A stretch of 64,000 nt of DNA from Dryas octopetala (lineage: Eukaryota > Streptophyta > Magnoliopsida > Rosales > Rosaceae). The stretch's first letter is position 1. Each line of letters opens with the position of its first letter. Below, piece by piece: positions 45,201 through 58,800 of the stretch. The stretch is from assembly GCA_963921425.1 (NCBI GenBank), contig OY992834.1:18799923-18863922 (forward strand), read 5' to 3'. A model generated the notes under the pieces. That model was not told where the DNA came from, did not search any database, and was given only the letters and a program-made list of their open reading frames with translations. A program made the position numbers and the translations under genes.

Positions 45201-47395
45201 TACAGTTGCATTGTGTATTTAGCTATGTGCCCAAACCTCACATATAATCAGCTGATGATCCCGCAGTTTGTGAAGAAGATGCTAGCCTCTTTGCCTTTTA
45301 GTTGTCAGTCACAAAGCCCGTCTCCCTACTTTGACCAATCTCTTTTTCGGTTTGATGAAAAGGTTTGATTCAGAAACTACAATCTTTCCCCATTTCATTC
45401 AGTGCCTTTTTTCCTAATTAATATAGTGGAAGTGCAAATCATTGAACTTACAAAAGCAAATCTCTGGAATTTAATTTTAGGAATATAGTCTTTGTCAGTG
45501 CACATGTATGCTCCGGATATCTTTAGCAAAAGAAAACCTACCTAGTCAATAAGTTGAACAAATAGACCTAATATAATTTCTAAAACTTTGGAAAACTATT
45601 ACAAAAAGAACAGCCTAAACTAAATTTGAGAATGAAAGAAAACTACAAAAGTTTAACAGCAATACTCTTGTTGTTGTGGCTTTCCCTATATCTTGCCTTG
45701 CATCACAATGGCATCTGAGGAGTGTTGCCTTGTGGCTTTATTTAGGCAAGACTTAAATGGCATCGAGCTTTGTCTTCTACCTTGATGTAGTTAGATGTTT
45801 GTGGATCCATCTGCGAGTAAAGCTGTTTCTATTCCCAAAGTTTATAATTGGTGTGAGTTGTGACTCAGCAAACTATCTTGAAGTTCAACTTGCTTGAGTT
45901 TCTGGTTGGCTTCGGTTAAACATTGTCAAAGATTTAAATCAAGCCAATCAAAAAGTAAAAGAATTTATTTTTTCTTAATTGTTATATATAAGTTGACATG
46001 TAACGTACACAATTAAAACAATTTAAGAAGAAAGTAAAAGAAAATGAAAATTTTGAAGAAAGAAATAAAGATGAAACGTAGACAGGTAAACACACCCATA
46101 CTCATCCTTGTGTGTTTTTATCTCCTGAATGTTTTGTGGTATTTGATTAATTACCATTATGGGCCAATTAGTTTTGTCAATTCAATCTCCTCTGCTAAGG
46201 TTTCACAATTTTAAATGTGTAGTTAATTTCTGCAACTGATCGGCATAGACAGTCAACAGACCATCCCATCAAGTTCATTTTAAGAAGGCAACCATATACC
46301 CTCAAATTTAAGATCAAACCAGGTATCAATCCTTTGACCATAGTGGTATTTACTTGCACACACACACACATTGCGGTGATCTTATGAGGAGCTAAGTTGA
46401 GGATTTAACTTAAGGAAAACATGTGAGGCCCAAAATGCAATGTGGTCACATGATGCCAACTGTCTTTTAAGGATCATTCTTACAAAAAACAAATAAAAGT
46501 CAAATAAAAAATCATTTAGTCACCAAATATTTGATCAAATTGATAGACGAACATAGTGTTTCCTATACATTGGAATGATCATGATGATAATTAAATGACT
46601 AAACGATTTTCAAATTGACTAATTTTTGTAGGGAATTCTTGAGGGGATCTAAAAATTGAACAATTATTTTTATATATATATATATATTTATGTGTGTACA
46701 CGTGTGCATGTGTGGAAATGTTCTCTTACTAGACAGCTTGACATGTTTTGTTGCCAAATTGTTAATCTAAACCATTTTAAGGTGGTAGATTGCCAGTTTA
46801 ACAAGGTAACATGTTAGATAAGAGAACATTACTTAATATGTCTATGTATATAAATACATTTATACGTACACATATACAGTCTGTCTCTAGAATGGGAATC
46901 CGCAGCGTGTCCACATTGCACCGAGCAATCGGCAATGCAATTTGTTTCGATCGCTCAGCTCCTGTTTTGTCGGTTTGATGTTAGGTTTTAACTCTAGAGT
47001 GAAGTTTTGTATTGAATAATTTTTTGCGAATTTTGTGAACCTTTGTTTAGTTTGTAAGTTTTGGTGATTCTGTTTTTGATTATCTTGTGGTTGTAGGTTG
47101 TATTGCTTGTCAGCTTGTGTCCTTGTTTTTGTAGGTTGAGAGTAGTTTCTTTTGTGGACTGCTGGTCCACTTTTGATTGTACTCATATTTCCTATAAAAA
47201 AGAAAAAGAAAAATAAGAATCAAGCAGATAAATAATGCTCTGGCTTTTTCAATAGGTCCAGAAGCTGGTAGCACAGACAGTCAGACAAAAAAGATATCTT
47301 CATTCCTTTTTCATCCATTTTTGCCCCTTGCTCTCTCCATTCAGCATACTTTGTCCTTGCAGCCACCAGTTGTGAATATTCACTTCCGGAAATGA
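39275..47395 (+). CDS. DET1: DET1, DE-ETIOLATED 1 homologue
   Basis: Eleven exons: 39275-39346, 39665-40089, 40226-40454, 41300-41473, 43754-43822, 43993-44049, 44756-44836, 44930-45094, 45267-45362, 46223-46322, 47256-47395. They sum to 1,608 bp, or 535 aa plus TGA, close to Arabidopsis DET1 (about 543 aa). All introns are GT..AG and phases match. The start MFRSHNVVTRIFDRQI, the blocks RRFYENLVPN, NLAHNMGVFLYDDLLAI, HPAFFAVYNMET and FVKKMLASLPFSCQSQSPSP, and the end VVNIHFRK are all diagnostic. By family knowledge DET1 is a nuclear repressor of photomorphogenesis that works with COP10 and DDB1 in a CUL4-associated complex. No stop or frameshift was seen. Introns 3, 4 and 10 are swollen by repeats. 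The C-terminal half of exon 4 is the most divergent region. Confidence 0.96.
40845..41069 (-). other. unexplained antisense open frame in DET1 intron 3
   Basis: 74 residues with protein-like composition (SPVSYNQSSGVGIAWLEK type, Pro/Ser-rich). I do not recognise a family. It may be a transposon gag relic or chance. No splice partners were identified. Confidence 0.25.
42459..42601 (+). repeat. tandem repeat, unit 23-25 bp, about six copies (DET1 intron 4)
   Basis: The unit GAGCATATCACATTACCAGGNA is repeated with small changes (CATAGCACATTACC, CATATCTCATTACC, CATATCGCATTCC). It is a minisatellite in the large intron 4. Confidence 0.9.
43020..43125. promoter_or_regulatory. cluster of ACGT-core motifs in DET1 intron 4
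   Basis: Within about 90 bp there are CACACGTGGC (43036), the palindrome TGACGTCA (43081-43088), the palindrome ACACGTGT (43092-43099) and GGCACGTGAA (43115). These match G-box and C-box elements bound by plant bZIP and bHLH factors. The surrounding sequence looks repeat-derived, so regulation of DET1 by this cluster is only a possibility. Confidence 0.4.
43255..43516 (+). mobile_element. LINE 3'-end fragment in DET1 intron 4
   Basis: The fragment resembles the 3' ends at 52465-53012 and 53336-53495. It shares a TGGATTTCTTGTCCATTG-type string and ends in an A run after CTTTCTTT (near 43509). It contains a (TTTA)n tract at 43399-43421. Confidence 0.55.
46719..46836. mobile_element. MITE-like inverted repeat in DET1 intron 10
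   Basis: AATGTTCTCTTACTAGACAG at the left faces TAGATAAGAGAACATT at the right, about 118 bp in total, next to an AT microsatellite (46672-46687). No clear target duplication. Confidence 0.5.
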
Positions 47396-48334
47396 GTTGG
47401 CTACTATATCCTCTGTGTAAGCAGCCTTTCGTGAAATATGTAATTAAATGGAGATAATTGTATATTTAATATTCAGTATCTGTATGATCATATAACCAAT
47501 ATCTTTTAACGTGTGACATTTCAGTTTTATTTTCCGTTGTATGCCTCAGGCCTGGGTTACACATTGGAAGGTTATTCATTGATCCTAGAGGTCGATTGCA
47601 AAAGGACAACGTTTGCTGACCTTCCGCTTGGAAGAAGCCAGTGCTCGATGTGCTCCATTCTAGCGGTGACTGATCTTTGTTTAGACCAGCAATGATGGTT
47701 ATCGGCAACGGTCATGGTTGTCCCAACCAGTAAGGAAAAAATAGTGTTAGGGTTAAGGTTACTTTAGGGATATTGGTTGGTGGGTTGAGCTTTTAACCGG
47801 TCAAATAAAATTTGGATGGAAAATCTCAAACCTATTTCTGAGACCCATAATATGAATTTTATGCTCACTCATACTGACAGAAGGCATTATTAAGGGTAGC
47901 GGCAGAGGAATAGATGCACTGGTAGCGCTAACGACGGCATTTTAAGATTTGATCTTTGCATTTGTATAAATGAATTGGGCATTGGCTTCAATCACCGGTC
48001 AAGGATATCTTCTATCCAAAAGACCCAAATATTGGCAGCGAAAACAAATATATATAAACTTGTTCGTTTATGTTGCCTATTGTGGACCTTAAACGTTTCA
48101 CCTTGCACCATATTTTGATCTACCTCTTCTTCGATCCGGAATTCCCAGCAAATCCTTGACTCCTCGATTCCTTGCGGCAACCACTAGAATATTATAGAAC
48201 GATTTAAAGAGGGTCATAGCTTATTCAACTTGCAGTCAATTAGCGGGAAAAGAAGTACTACTTGGGGGGCTTGGAAGGAAGTGAAAGGAGACTTTTGTTT
48301 CATGTACAGGTTTACCGGTAACTACATCATTTGT
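47396..48334 (+). other. DET1 3' UTR and convergent spacer
   Basis: The DET1 3' UTR should start at 47396; its end is not determined. Small open frames at 47510-47700 probably lie in the UTR. Nothing else could be supported. Confidence 0.45.
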
Positions 48335-48430
48335 ACCTTTTTTTTTTTTATCGTATCGGAGGAGGGGGGACTGAACTTGGATTTGGGCCAAATTCTACCC
48401 CCCTTCAATTGGGCTACCGCAACAACTGCA
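48335..48430 (-). mobile_element. tRNA-derived SINE, same family as the 22652 copy
   Basis: Read on the minus strand, GTTGCGGTAGCCC leads to GGGTAGAATTTGG, the box B-like CAAGTTCAGTCCCCC and an A tail of about 12. The flanks are CATCATTTGT (48325-48334) and CATTATTTGT (48431-48440), a 10-bp duplication with one mismatch. Confidence 0.72.
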
Positions 48431-48838
48431 CATTATTTGTAGCTTTAACTAATGCTTTTGATTTTTTTGTTTTTCATCAGAAAGTCTGATTTCAACTCTT
48501 CGCTTGTGAAAGTTGACATTGCATAATCATTATGTGGTGTATCAATCATCTTAAAGGAATCACTTACACTGTACATATTGTTACAAAAATGATGTGAGGC
48601 TGCACTATACATAAAATTATGACATAACGTTTTGTTACGTTTTTTTTAACAACATATCGTCAGCCACCAACCTACTAACCCCACCTCCCTACTCCTTACT
48701 ATCACAGAATTCAAAAATTTGAAAAGAAAAAAAAAATATTGATTCCTATGGATTGGGTTAAAACAATTTTTTGAACGAGGTATTCAACTCCATGAATGAA
48801 TAGAAAAAGAAATCTTTATTGGTTCTACCTCTTAGATC

Positions 48839-48958
48839 TAGGGTTGCCAACTTACCTAGTGTCGCGAACAAGAATAGGGTTGCCAACTAACCGAGTGTCA
48901 CAAACTAGAACTGGGTTGCCAGCTTACCAAGTGTCACGAACAAGAATCTCACTCTGAT
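48839..48958 (+). repeat. tandem repeat, unit about 41 bp, three copies
   Basis: GGGTTGCCAACTTACCTAGT followed by GTC(G/A)CGAACAAGAA is repeated three times with substitutions. The region around it also holds the repeated string CATCAC(T/C)CAACAAGCT (48995, 49395), so the whole spacer is repeat-derived. Confidence 0.85.
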
Positions 48959-49840
48959 AAGATATTTGGGATACGACTATAAAGTGACATGGTAGCATCA
49001 CTCAACAAGCTGATCTTTTTGGTTGAGTAGCAAATACCTAGTCCATCACAATTGGTACTGGAGCAATCCTAGTTCATTATTAATCACACAAACGATGTTG
49101 TTAATGTGGATAGTAGATAGTAGATAGTAGGTCCCTCAAAGGAGGATGGAGTGGTAGGCATCGGTCAGCCACAATGGAGAAAAACTTCAATGGATGGTCC
49201 TATAAATTTATTAGGTCTACCTCTCTCTAACTTGATGCACAAGACAAACACATAAAACATATAGGAGACAAACACAAAACATAAAACATATAGGACCGTA
49301 GTTTTTCTCGCCACAATGGAGGCGTTGCATACTATGAGGGGGAAGATCTGAGATAATAATCCCACGCTGGATAAATGTATATGCATTGCAGCATCACCCA
49401 ACAAGCTAGCTTTAGATTCAATGGAACAGTTTTTTTTTTTTTTTAAATATACTTTCCAAGTATTTTGTAAAATTGCAATTCAAAGTATTCAAAGTATTTT
49501 GAGAGAGGGTGGGCTGAGTGTTTCATTGGTTGGTAAAAGTCTCTCCCAGCATTTCGTGAACTAAAAGTGAATTTTGGTGTAAACTTTAAGGAAAAAAAAA
49601 AAAAAGCATAGCTTATCCTTAAATAATACAAAAAAATTAAAGAGTGCCGGAAAGCTAGTCTTTACATGAGAAGACCCAAGAGACCTTGAGAGAGCGAAGC
49701 ATGAACAATAATACATCACTATAACATGGCCACTCTGCTCTACAACTACTTGTAGCTTTCTTCCTTAAGTATCATCAGCTCTATCCCCTTGGAAGAAAAA
49801 AAGAAAAGAAAAGAATAAAGGTTCCCTTTATCAGTCTCAC
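48959..49840. other. spacer and SUA 3' flank, no gene seen
   Basis: AT-rich with poly-T/A runs (49430, 49592). The minus-strand SUA 3' UTR should lie just below 49841. Short open frames are unsupported. Confidence 0.45.
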
Positions 49841-52800
49841 TTAAGACATCTCCCGGAACCTGGCCAGGGCCTTCTTGTGAATGAGAGTTTTGTAACTATC
49901 TCCAGCCTGCACCTCGAGAGTAGGATCCAACTTCTTCTGCTGACTCCCAAGTCCTGCTCTCCTTTCCACGGCCTGAGCCTGTACTGGTTCTACCATTCCA
50001 CTTCCATCTCTTCCTAACCCCTGTGATCAAATCAATAGCACACAAGAAAAAACACAATACCCAAAATATATAGTTAGAAACCGGTGACACAAGCACCAAC
50101 TAGCCGAGGGCATACAACAGGGTTGGGGACGGGGATGGGATTAAAAATAAAACACAAAGACCATTTCTTATACAGGGTCAAATCATTTACCGATGTAACT
50201 CAAAAAAAAGGTTCAATACTTCAAATAAAAAGAAAATTAGAAAAACCATCAGCTAGATCAGTAGGGGCTTGAGATTGCTAGCACCATGTGCTATGTTCTT
50301 TTCGTTTTTCCAATCGATGCCATGTCTACTTTATTTATAATAATATAACAGTCAAATTCATCTTTTAGCCAATAGAAAAGATAAGGTGTTTTTAAAAAAT
50401 CATTTCATCAGAGTTGAACAATAATGGGTAATTCTTGAAAACATTTGAGAAAAAAAAAATAAATAAATAAATTTGAGGATGCTAGCTGGTTCAATTGGTA
50501 AAAATTTCTTATTATCGTATAAGAGGCCAAGAACCGAATTCCACCTTGGATTGGGGGAAATTGGCATTTTCTTTCTTTCAGTCAAAAGGTAAGAAAAAGA
50601 AAAGAAAAACTAAAGCTGGAACTATTGAGTGCAAAAGGATGATACCAAGCCTTCCTGCCAGCCCATGCTGCGAAGCATCTTGTTGCCCACGTTGCTCTCA
50701 TCAATTGCTTTGTCCACTGTTATCACCTCATAACTGTCAATGTTGGCATCTCCGACCCCACGTCCTCCACCAACGCCAGGGGGAAATGGCATTGAATCAA
50801 AAGAACCCTTCCTTGATGCAAAATCTCGATCTTGGCAGTGAAAAAAATAGTAAACACAGGATTTCTTACAACTCAATTCAAATATTGAGAAATAAGAAAA
50901 ACTCATCCAACTTGGATAACAATATTTGGATATTGAAGAACTAAATTCAACTGACATGTCCAAATCAATTATGAAGACCTTTTTGAAACGTAGCATGAGT
51001 GATGGTCCTAATACAATGGTATTTAAAAGTAATACTAGATTGAGGCACATTTATAAGTTGAGCTAGTAAGACAGAAATAAGGGGCATGCCAATCATAAAC
51101 AATATGTCAACAAAGGTTACTAAAAACTAATACTAGATTTAGGGACATTTGACCTTGTAACAAAGAAACAAGGGTCATGCCATTCAAAAACAGATTCTCA
51201 AGAAAGCTTACTTGGCTCCCCAAAACCAAGGTCAGATGAATCATCTCCAAAAGAAGATGATGAACCATACAAGCTCCTTCTCTCAGCTGCACGATCCCTG
51301 TATGCAGTATGAGGTTCTTTATGAGTAGAAGCAGGAGCTACTGGCATTTCAGAAAATCTTCTCTTCCCACTCCCAGCAGCCACAGGTGGCGTGTAAGAAC
51401 CCAATGCAGATGCATCTGTTCTGAAGGGTGTCAAAATTGTAGGGATATCTGCATTTGTTGCTACAGATGAACCTGCTATGCATGCAGCAGAAGTTGAAGG
51501 TGTGGAAACTCCACCAGATGATCCTGAAAACGAGGTATCTGATTTCACCACACCTCTTCCAGATCCCCTTATAACTCCCCTCAGTGTCCCCCCTATACTG
51601 TTGCTCACAGGCCTTGGCATGACTGGAGACTCCAAACCAACAATCTCTCCAGCAGAAACAGTGGCAGTAACCCCTGAACCCGATGTAGTATTCTCCTTTG
51701 TAGTTGTCACATCAGTTTTTAACTTGCTCTTTGTAGATTGCCCAGAAGAAACTGGTCTATCATCAACTGATACACTTGGCTGGTTGTCATCCAGAGCTAC
51801 ACGGGTTGCTTGTCCTTCATGACTCCTCTGCTTCCACATCGTCAATACATTACTCATTTTCTTCTTGTTAGCCAAAATACTGCTCTTTGAAGCCAGTTTT
51901 ATCTCTTTTGACTTTTCCTTCTCTTTTTTCTCTGCAGCTATTGCTGCTGTTGCAGCAGCCTGGACCGCATCTGGTAATGATGCAGCCTTCTCAGATGATG
52001 TGGACGTTATAGCTGGTGCAGAGATTACTACTTTTCTATTAGCTGAACCATCTGATGCCTTGGAAAGCTCAGATTGGTTAGCAGATGGTTTGTTATCATT
52101 CTGATCAGTGCAAGGGATGTATTGCTGAGTATGGTGGTCATATGAATACCAAATCCCATTGTTACCATCATAATAAAGACCTACATTAAAAATTTACAGT
52201 AGATTCAATTAAAAATGGATTTAGAAGAGCAATTGTGTGTGTATGAGAAAGAGAGGGAGGGAGACAGTGTGTAGTGCTGGTTTCTTCTAGACCAGACAGG
52301 AGAAGGTGGATGCTAGAATGACTAGGGGAGTTCTCTTGCAAATCATATTCGAGATATTTGATGGACAACCCCTCTCCTCCTTCATTCCCTCTTTGTCAAT
52401 ATGGTAGGCTAACGTAGCTATGCTACTAGTGTTAGCTTGGATAATTGCTTCTGGGGAGATTAATACTAGTGACATGGTTCAGAAGAGAAGGCCTGCTGTG
52501 TGTCTTTCCCCTCAAGGGTGTGCGATGTGTAAGGAGCGGAAAGTGTGGATCACTTGTTTTTGCACTGTCCAATAGCTTTATCTCTTTGGCTATGGTTGTT
52601 TCTGGAGTCCAAGTTGTGTTGGGTCATTCCAACTGATTGTGTGGCATTATTATGTGAAAGCCCAAAGTTTTTTGGGGGGAGGAAGAGCGGCTTGATGCTG
52701 GAAAGATGTGCTGTGATGGCTGTCTTCTGTGTATTACGGATGGAGAGGAAACAAAAAAAAAAAAATTTGAGGGGGGAGCGAGAGGGGGAGGAGCTGGACC

Positions 52801-55800
52801 ATTCGTGGGGAAGGGTACACTTCTGGGCATCATTACGGGCTTCAATTTCCTCAGATTTTAGGATTTTCTGCATTATTATTAGATTTGGGAGGGGGCTGTT
52901 TCTTAAGTTCTTTTGTAATTTGATGCTTTTGATATGTAGGGTTGCAGTTTGTTAAGTGCGGTGGATTTCTTATCCACTATTTTGTACAGTTTTTGTTCAT
53001 ATTAATAAAGTTCATTTCTTAGAGAGAGAGAGAGAGAGAGAGGTGAGGGGAATTGAAAGTCTTTCATCTGACATTGGACAACGGTGGTTGGAAATTAATA
53101 CAGAAATATTGAAAAAATACATAAAATTTCAACTGTTACTTTCAATTACTAATTGTAGATTACTGTTATAGGTTCTAATCCCTGAATTTTTTTATAAGCA
53201 TTAGCATTATTAGGAGAAAAAGAAAAGGCTTTAAGTACACCATAAACATTAGAAATATAATGAAAAAATTTATGCACAAATAAGATTTAAAAGAATAATT
53301 TACAGCTAATTGTTTGTTCATTAACATTTAGATTGGAGGGCAGCACTTAGATAGATGGATTTTGCTTTATGAGGCCTAAGCTTCTATGTTTTTCATTTTG
53401 ATCTTTTCTCTTAAATAATGGACATCTTGTCCATTGCGTGTATTGCTTTGAGTTTTGATCAATAAAAAGTATCTTTCTTTTCAAAAAAAAAAAACGTTTG
53501 TTCATTAACCGTCTTTGAGCGTATAGAATTGGTACTTTTCAAACAGTTTACCACAATGCAATCAAACAAGGGGAAAAAAAATAAGAATAAAAAGAACCTG
53601 TATTTCCATCATAGTAGAACCCAGAAGCAGCATCATAGTAATAACCAGATTCCTCATTCCACACAAAACCAGATTGTGGAGCCAATCCATCTTTCTGTAC
53701 TGCCATCTCCCTGCCACATTGTTCCTTCCCTCCAGTGGAATGTTTGTCATCTGGATTATATTCCTTTGGTGCCCATCCAACAGCATCATACTAAAGTACA
53801 AAAAGTAGACTTGAGTTCAGGAACAGTAAATTCCTCACTAGTGCATATCCAATTCCAGCTCCACTAGCCTTTGAAAAGAGTACAGAAACTGTGTTGGGCT
53901 TAATGTTTTCTAATAATTTGGCCCTTAAAATGTATTCCTTGTGCTAGTTGTACTCTAATTGTCAACCAACTATTCAACAATTTTTTTTTTTGTAAGTGAT
54001 TATTCAACAAAGTAAGAACTAGTTTTTGCGCATTGTCAAACAAGTAGAGCCTGACCTAAGAGGCCATTCTACAATCAGAAAAGCATGAAGTACCACTATT
54101 TTTCCATAGATGCTGATAAAGCAACTAATACAGTGGCAGCCGTACGGCTGGCCAACACAAATGCAAACATATGTAAATATTGTTGTATTTGAGTATTAAT
54201 TACTCGCATCTGAAAATTAGGGAAAAGCAACAAAAGATTTGTTTCATGATGATATGTCTATAGTAGTCCACATGTTGTGCACCAAAACATTTTTCAGTCC
54301 CATAGTCAGGCTAAGAAAAATCAGCTTTCCATTATTCTTAAAAAATTATGCTCATCTTGTGTTCAAACAATATGATATTCATTATTCACAAGCATAGTGT
54401 ATAACAGGTGAGATTAGAAAAGAAGTCTTACTTGAATAAACCAAAATAGATGCCGAAAAGAAGGGTTAGGTACGATTTTGGTCCTTGTGTTTGACCCGAA
54501 AACAGATTTGGTCCTTGTGGTTTAACAATTATTATCAATTTCTTCCTTGTGTTTATTTCCATCAACAATCATAGGACATTTGAAGAAATCCGTTATGAAG
54601 ACCGTCAAATGTCCTAACAGATAAATGTGCATTCTTTGGCAGAACTCCTAATGAATTTCTTCAAATGTCCTAAGATTGTTGATGGAAGTAAACACAAGGA
54701 AGGAATTGATGATTTTTAAACCACGAGGATCAATCTGTTTTGAGTCATAACACAGGGACCAAAATCATATTTACCCCGAAAAGAAAGTAGAGAAAATTGG
54801 TTAAGGAAAAAACCTGTTGAGCAAATGTTGCTGCCTCAATTGCAGCCGCTGCCAGGCTGCTTGACTGTGAAGATCCCGACATTCCTGATCCTGGACCAAG
54901 AATGCTCTTTGCATATGCTACTCTCAAAATCTGCCCATTTCTCTCAAGTGTTGTTCCATTTGTTGCTTCAAGAGCTTTTGTAGCATCTTCCACCTGAAAA
55001 TCATAGGGTTGTAGCTTCAAAAAATAAATTTTCTACACAAAGTACACTGAGTATCTTTGTTTCTTCCCACAATGGAAGACAGATGGAAAAACAAACAAGT
55101 TCCTTAGGGATGACAGAGTTTCGACACTCTACTCATGAAGCAAGAGCCACTTTAACACAAAAGACGTACAACCAAAGCATAAAAAAATTTAATAAAATAA
55201 ATAATAAGCTTTTTAAGTATTTTACAAACAAGTTCCACAGGAGTGAAAGAGTTCCGACACTATACTTATGAAGCCAGAGCCACTTCAACACAAAAGACAT
55301 ACAACCAAAGCATATTTAAGAAATTAATAATAAAAATAAAAAATAAGCTTTTACAACTACAGCATCCCATAAGGAAGTTATTATTGTCTACTTCCAGGAC
55401 ATTACAGACCACAAAATTGCAACAAAGAGTCCATCTTCCCCATTTTTAACCAAACATGACAGAGTTCATCAACATTAGCATAAATGGCATGCAATACATG
55501 TGCCCACGCAGCTTTTGAGCATAAGAAGCTTACAGAATGGCACTTTTTATATAGAGCTAATGGGGAAACTATATATTTGGCAGGAGAAGGAGAAATAACT
55601 CATGAAAAATGTTTTCAAAGGTACTTAAGGTCTTAAAAATTCTTGCTTTTTTTTGTTTTTTTATTCTTCATGAGACTTGCAACTCTAACTTACCCCACTT
55701 TGACCTCAGCTAAGGTTAAGGGCGAAGACTGGCAAACAAATTCAAAGCCTGAGGAGGGATACAGTTATTTAGATTCAAGCCATGTCATAGCACCCATCTG

Positions 55801-58800
55801 AATATGTACAATAACAGTTTGGATTAGAAGGGTTTTGTTTATGCCCTTATTTGTATACGTAATAATAAAATGTCTAGAAATTCATTTTCATCTATCAGGT
55901 TAGACAAGTGCATATGGCATAAGATTTATAGTAGTTTCATTTTAACTATTGTTCTGTTATAGTTCAGCATTAGGAGACTCAATCAAAGTGAGTCATCAAA
56001 CTAGACATCCCTTAACAAAAATTTTCCCAGTCATCACATAATTTCTTTTTTGTCTTTTCTTTTTATGGCTTGGCAAGATACAAACATGGACCTAGCCACA
56101 AAACATTTACTCACACAACCAGCAAATAAATCACTTTCCCTGATGAGAGAGAGCATATATAATAGCAGCGATACAATAATCCTAGAAATATAGAAAGTAC
56201 AGCATTTCCCCGATCACCCCAATCAGTTAACTTCAGTGTCTAAATTCTTGTACCAGAACATCAAAACCACACTTGGAATATGAATACCAGAAAGGATGGG
56301 AGAAGGCAAAAAAATTACAATATTTGACAAGCTCAATCACTTAACGAAAAATGGACATACCGAATGGAAATGTACAAATGCAAATCCCCTTGAAACATGA
56401 GTAAATTTGTCTCTAACAAGACGAAGGTCCTGCAAAATAATATCAATAAAATCCCATGCACACGCTACAAAGGAATAATAATACTTTAACTTCTCTAAGA
56501 TGAAAAGTTAATAAGTAAATAAAAGGAATCCACACATTTGTTTGACTTTTTCACCTTAATTGGAGCATGTTTGGAAAACTCATAACGCAGCATTTCCTCA
56601 TCAGCATTTTCATCCAGTCCACGAACAACCAAAACATGAGTAGGACCTAATTACATATATACTCAGTGATGTGCATAATGAATAATACTCAGCTATGACA
56701 GCTAAAAGAAACAAGATGGACCAACCAGCTTCCGATCCTTTCTTTCCTGAAGTCATTTGATTGGATAAAGAAATATCTGCCGCGGGAGCATCCTCAGTTC
56801 GTGCCTCATTACACTGCAATGACAGAGAAAAAGAGAGATCCACTAACTTATATGAATTATTCTCTAAAACAATAAACAAATTCATACATTACACAGTTCT
56901 GCAAGTTGAAATTTTTCTTTTTCAGCTATATTGTAAAAGTAAATTTGTCTGGACCAATATAGATTCCATTCTCAAATTACACTGTATCCATGGATAGCAG
57001 AACTGCAAATCACAGTAACTCCAAGGAGCTACCAGGTAAAGACAAGTATTAAAATAAATAGATATCATAAAAGCAGTCCAAGAAGCAGTGGGCATGCACA
57101 TAAGGTCTTCAACAAAACCACCTTAGGGCATTTAAAATTAGGGAATATTTCCAGGCACATAATACAAGTGTTCTTCCCAAAATTGCTAAAATAAGGATTG
57201 TCATTGGTATGAATTTAGCACTTGCTGCCATCATTAATACAGAGTGCAAGCATAGATTTACTATTACACCATGGAGAGTTGGAATAGAACAACAATTCAA
57301 TAAAAATAAATCAAGAGAAAATGAAATGCATACCTGAAAGCAAGATGTCCGCCGTGCAAAATTAACATATCCACAACTAATGCACATCCAATCAGATGGC
57401 ATTGTGATGCTTTTATGGCTAATATGTCCTGATTTCATGGCATTCTCCTGACCAAAAGATCCACCTGCACCCCCAGTTGGCTTACTACTGCAACAAAAAA
57501 ACACAGTTCAAAATGGAAATAAGTAAACTTGCAGCAAAAATATATAGGCCATTTCAGGTGTGGATGTCAGCACTTGTACAGTTTTGGTGTGCGTGTGTTG
57601 TTCAGGTGTAGACTGCAGGTGAACAGTCCTCTATACACACACACACCCACACTTGAAAGGTTTTGTTTGCGTGTGTGTGTTCATTCAGGTACAAATGTCT
57701 GCAGGTGAACGGCTCTCTACACACACACATATAGCAGTGGCAGATAAATGGTAAATATTGTCGGTGATGGTTATATTAAGACTTCATCAGGTTTTGACCA
57801 CTTCTGCTCCATGTTAATTCTCAATGTGCAAAAGGCAGAGGTATTAACACAGAACATACAATCAGAATAATAATACTATTTAAGTATTTGTAAAGTGGAT
57901 CAACAACATAAAAATTATGGTTGTGGGAAAAATACCTATACTCAAAAAAAAGTTTCCTGCCATCCACCACAAGTCCATCATCCCCAATCTTGTCCATCAT
58001 AGCACGTGCTGCTCCCTAAACCATAAACATAACCTCCACAGTGAATTATTCATTCAAATCAAATGCAAAACATTTACTGGTAAAGAATGATAGATACCAC
58101 AGAAGGAAAATCAATAAAAGCAAATCCACGGGAAATGCCAGAGTTACGTTCTTTGATCACACGGACATGACGAAGGGGTCCCCATTCAGCCTGATAGATA
58201 TACAAATTGAAATGTTATCCAGAAAATAGATGGAAGAAAAATGGCAGTAATCATACGAAAACATCAAATGACGCATTACAAGGATCTGGTAGAGATCTTC
58301 CTCAGTTGTCTTCTGTGAAAGACCCTTAACAACAATAGTTGCAGATGGGGCCTACAAAAATAACATCATACTGAATGAAGTAATCCGCAATACAACAAAA
58401 CTAAGAGGCAATTTAGTTGAAAATAAAATATGGGCATCAAAACAAACCACAGAGTAATGCTCTCGCTGGCGTTTCTCATCACGGTCCCTTCGCCTATCAG
58501 TCCTCTCGTGCCGTCCATCATCATAGCTGTCCTCTCGATGACTTCGGCCATGGCTTCGACCTCTAGGGGACCTTGATCGAGGGCGATCATCATGCCCACG
58601 AGACCGGGACCGAGACCGAGAATTCTCATGCCTTCTATGCGGACTAGGTTCTCTTTCCCTGCTCAAACATTTCTTGTCACGCTCCCGGTCACGAGATTCA
58701 CGCCGCCTCCAATTGCCATCTCTTCTACTACCTCTGTCATAATCAGAATCATAACTGTGCCGACCATAGTCATAATCCCTTTCACGACTGTGGGACCTAT

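Noticed and set aside
46887-47186. 99-residue minus-strand open frame in the last DET1 intron
   Set aside because: Gln/Asn/Lys-rich from AT-rich sequence with no recognised domain; more likely repeat-derived.
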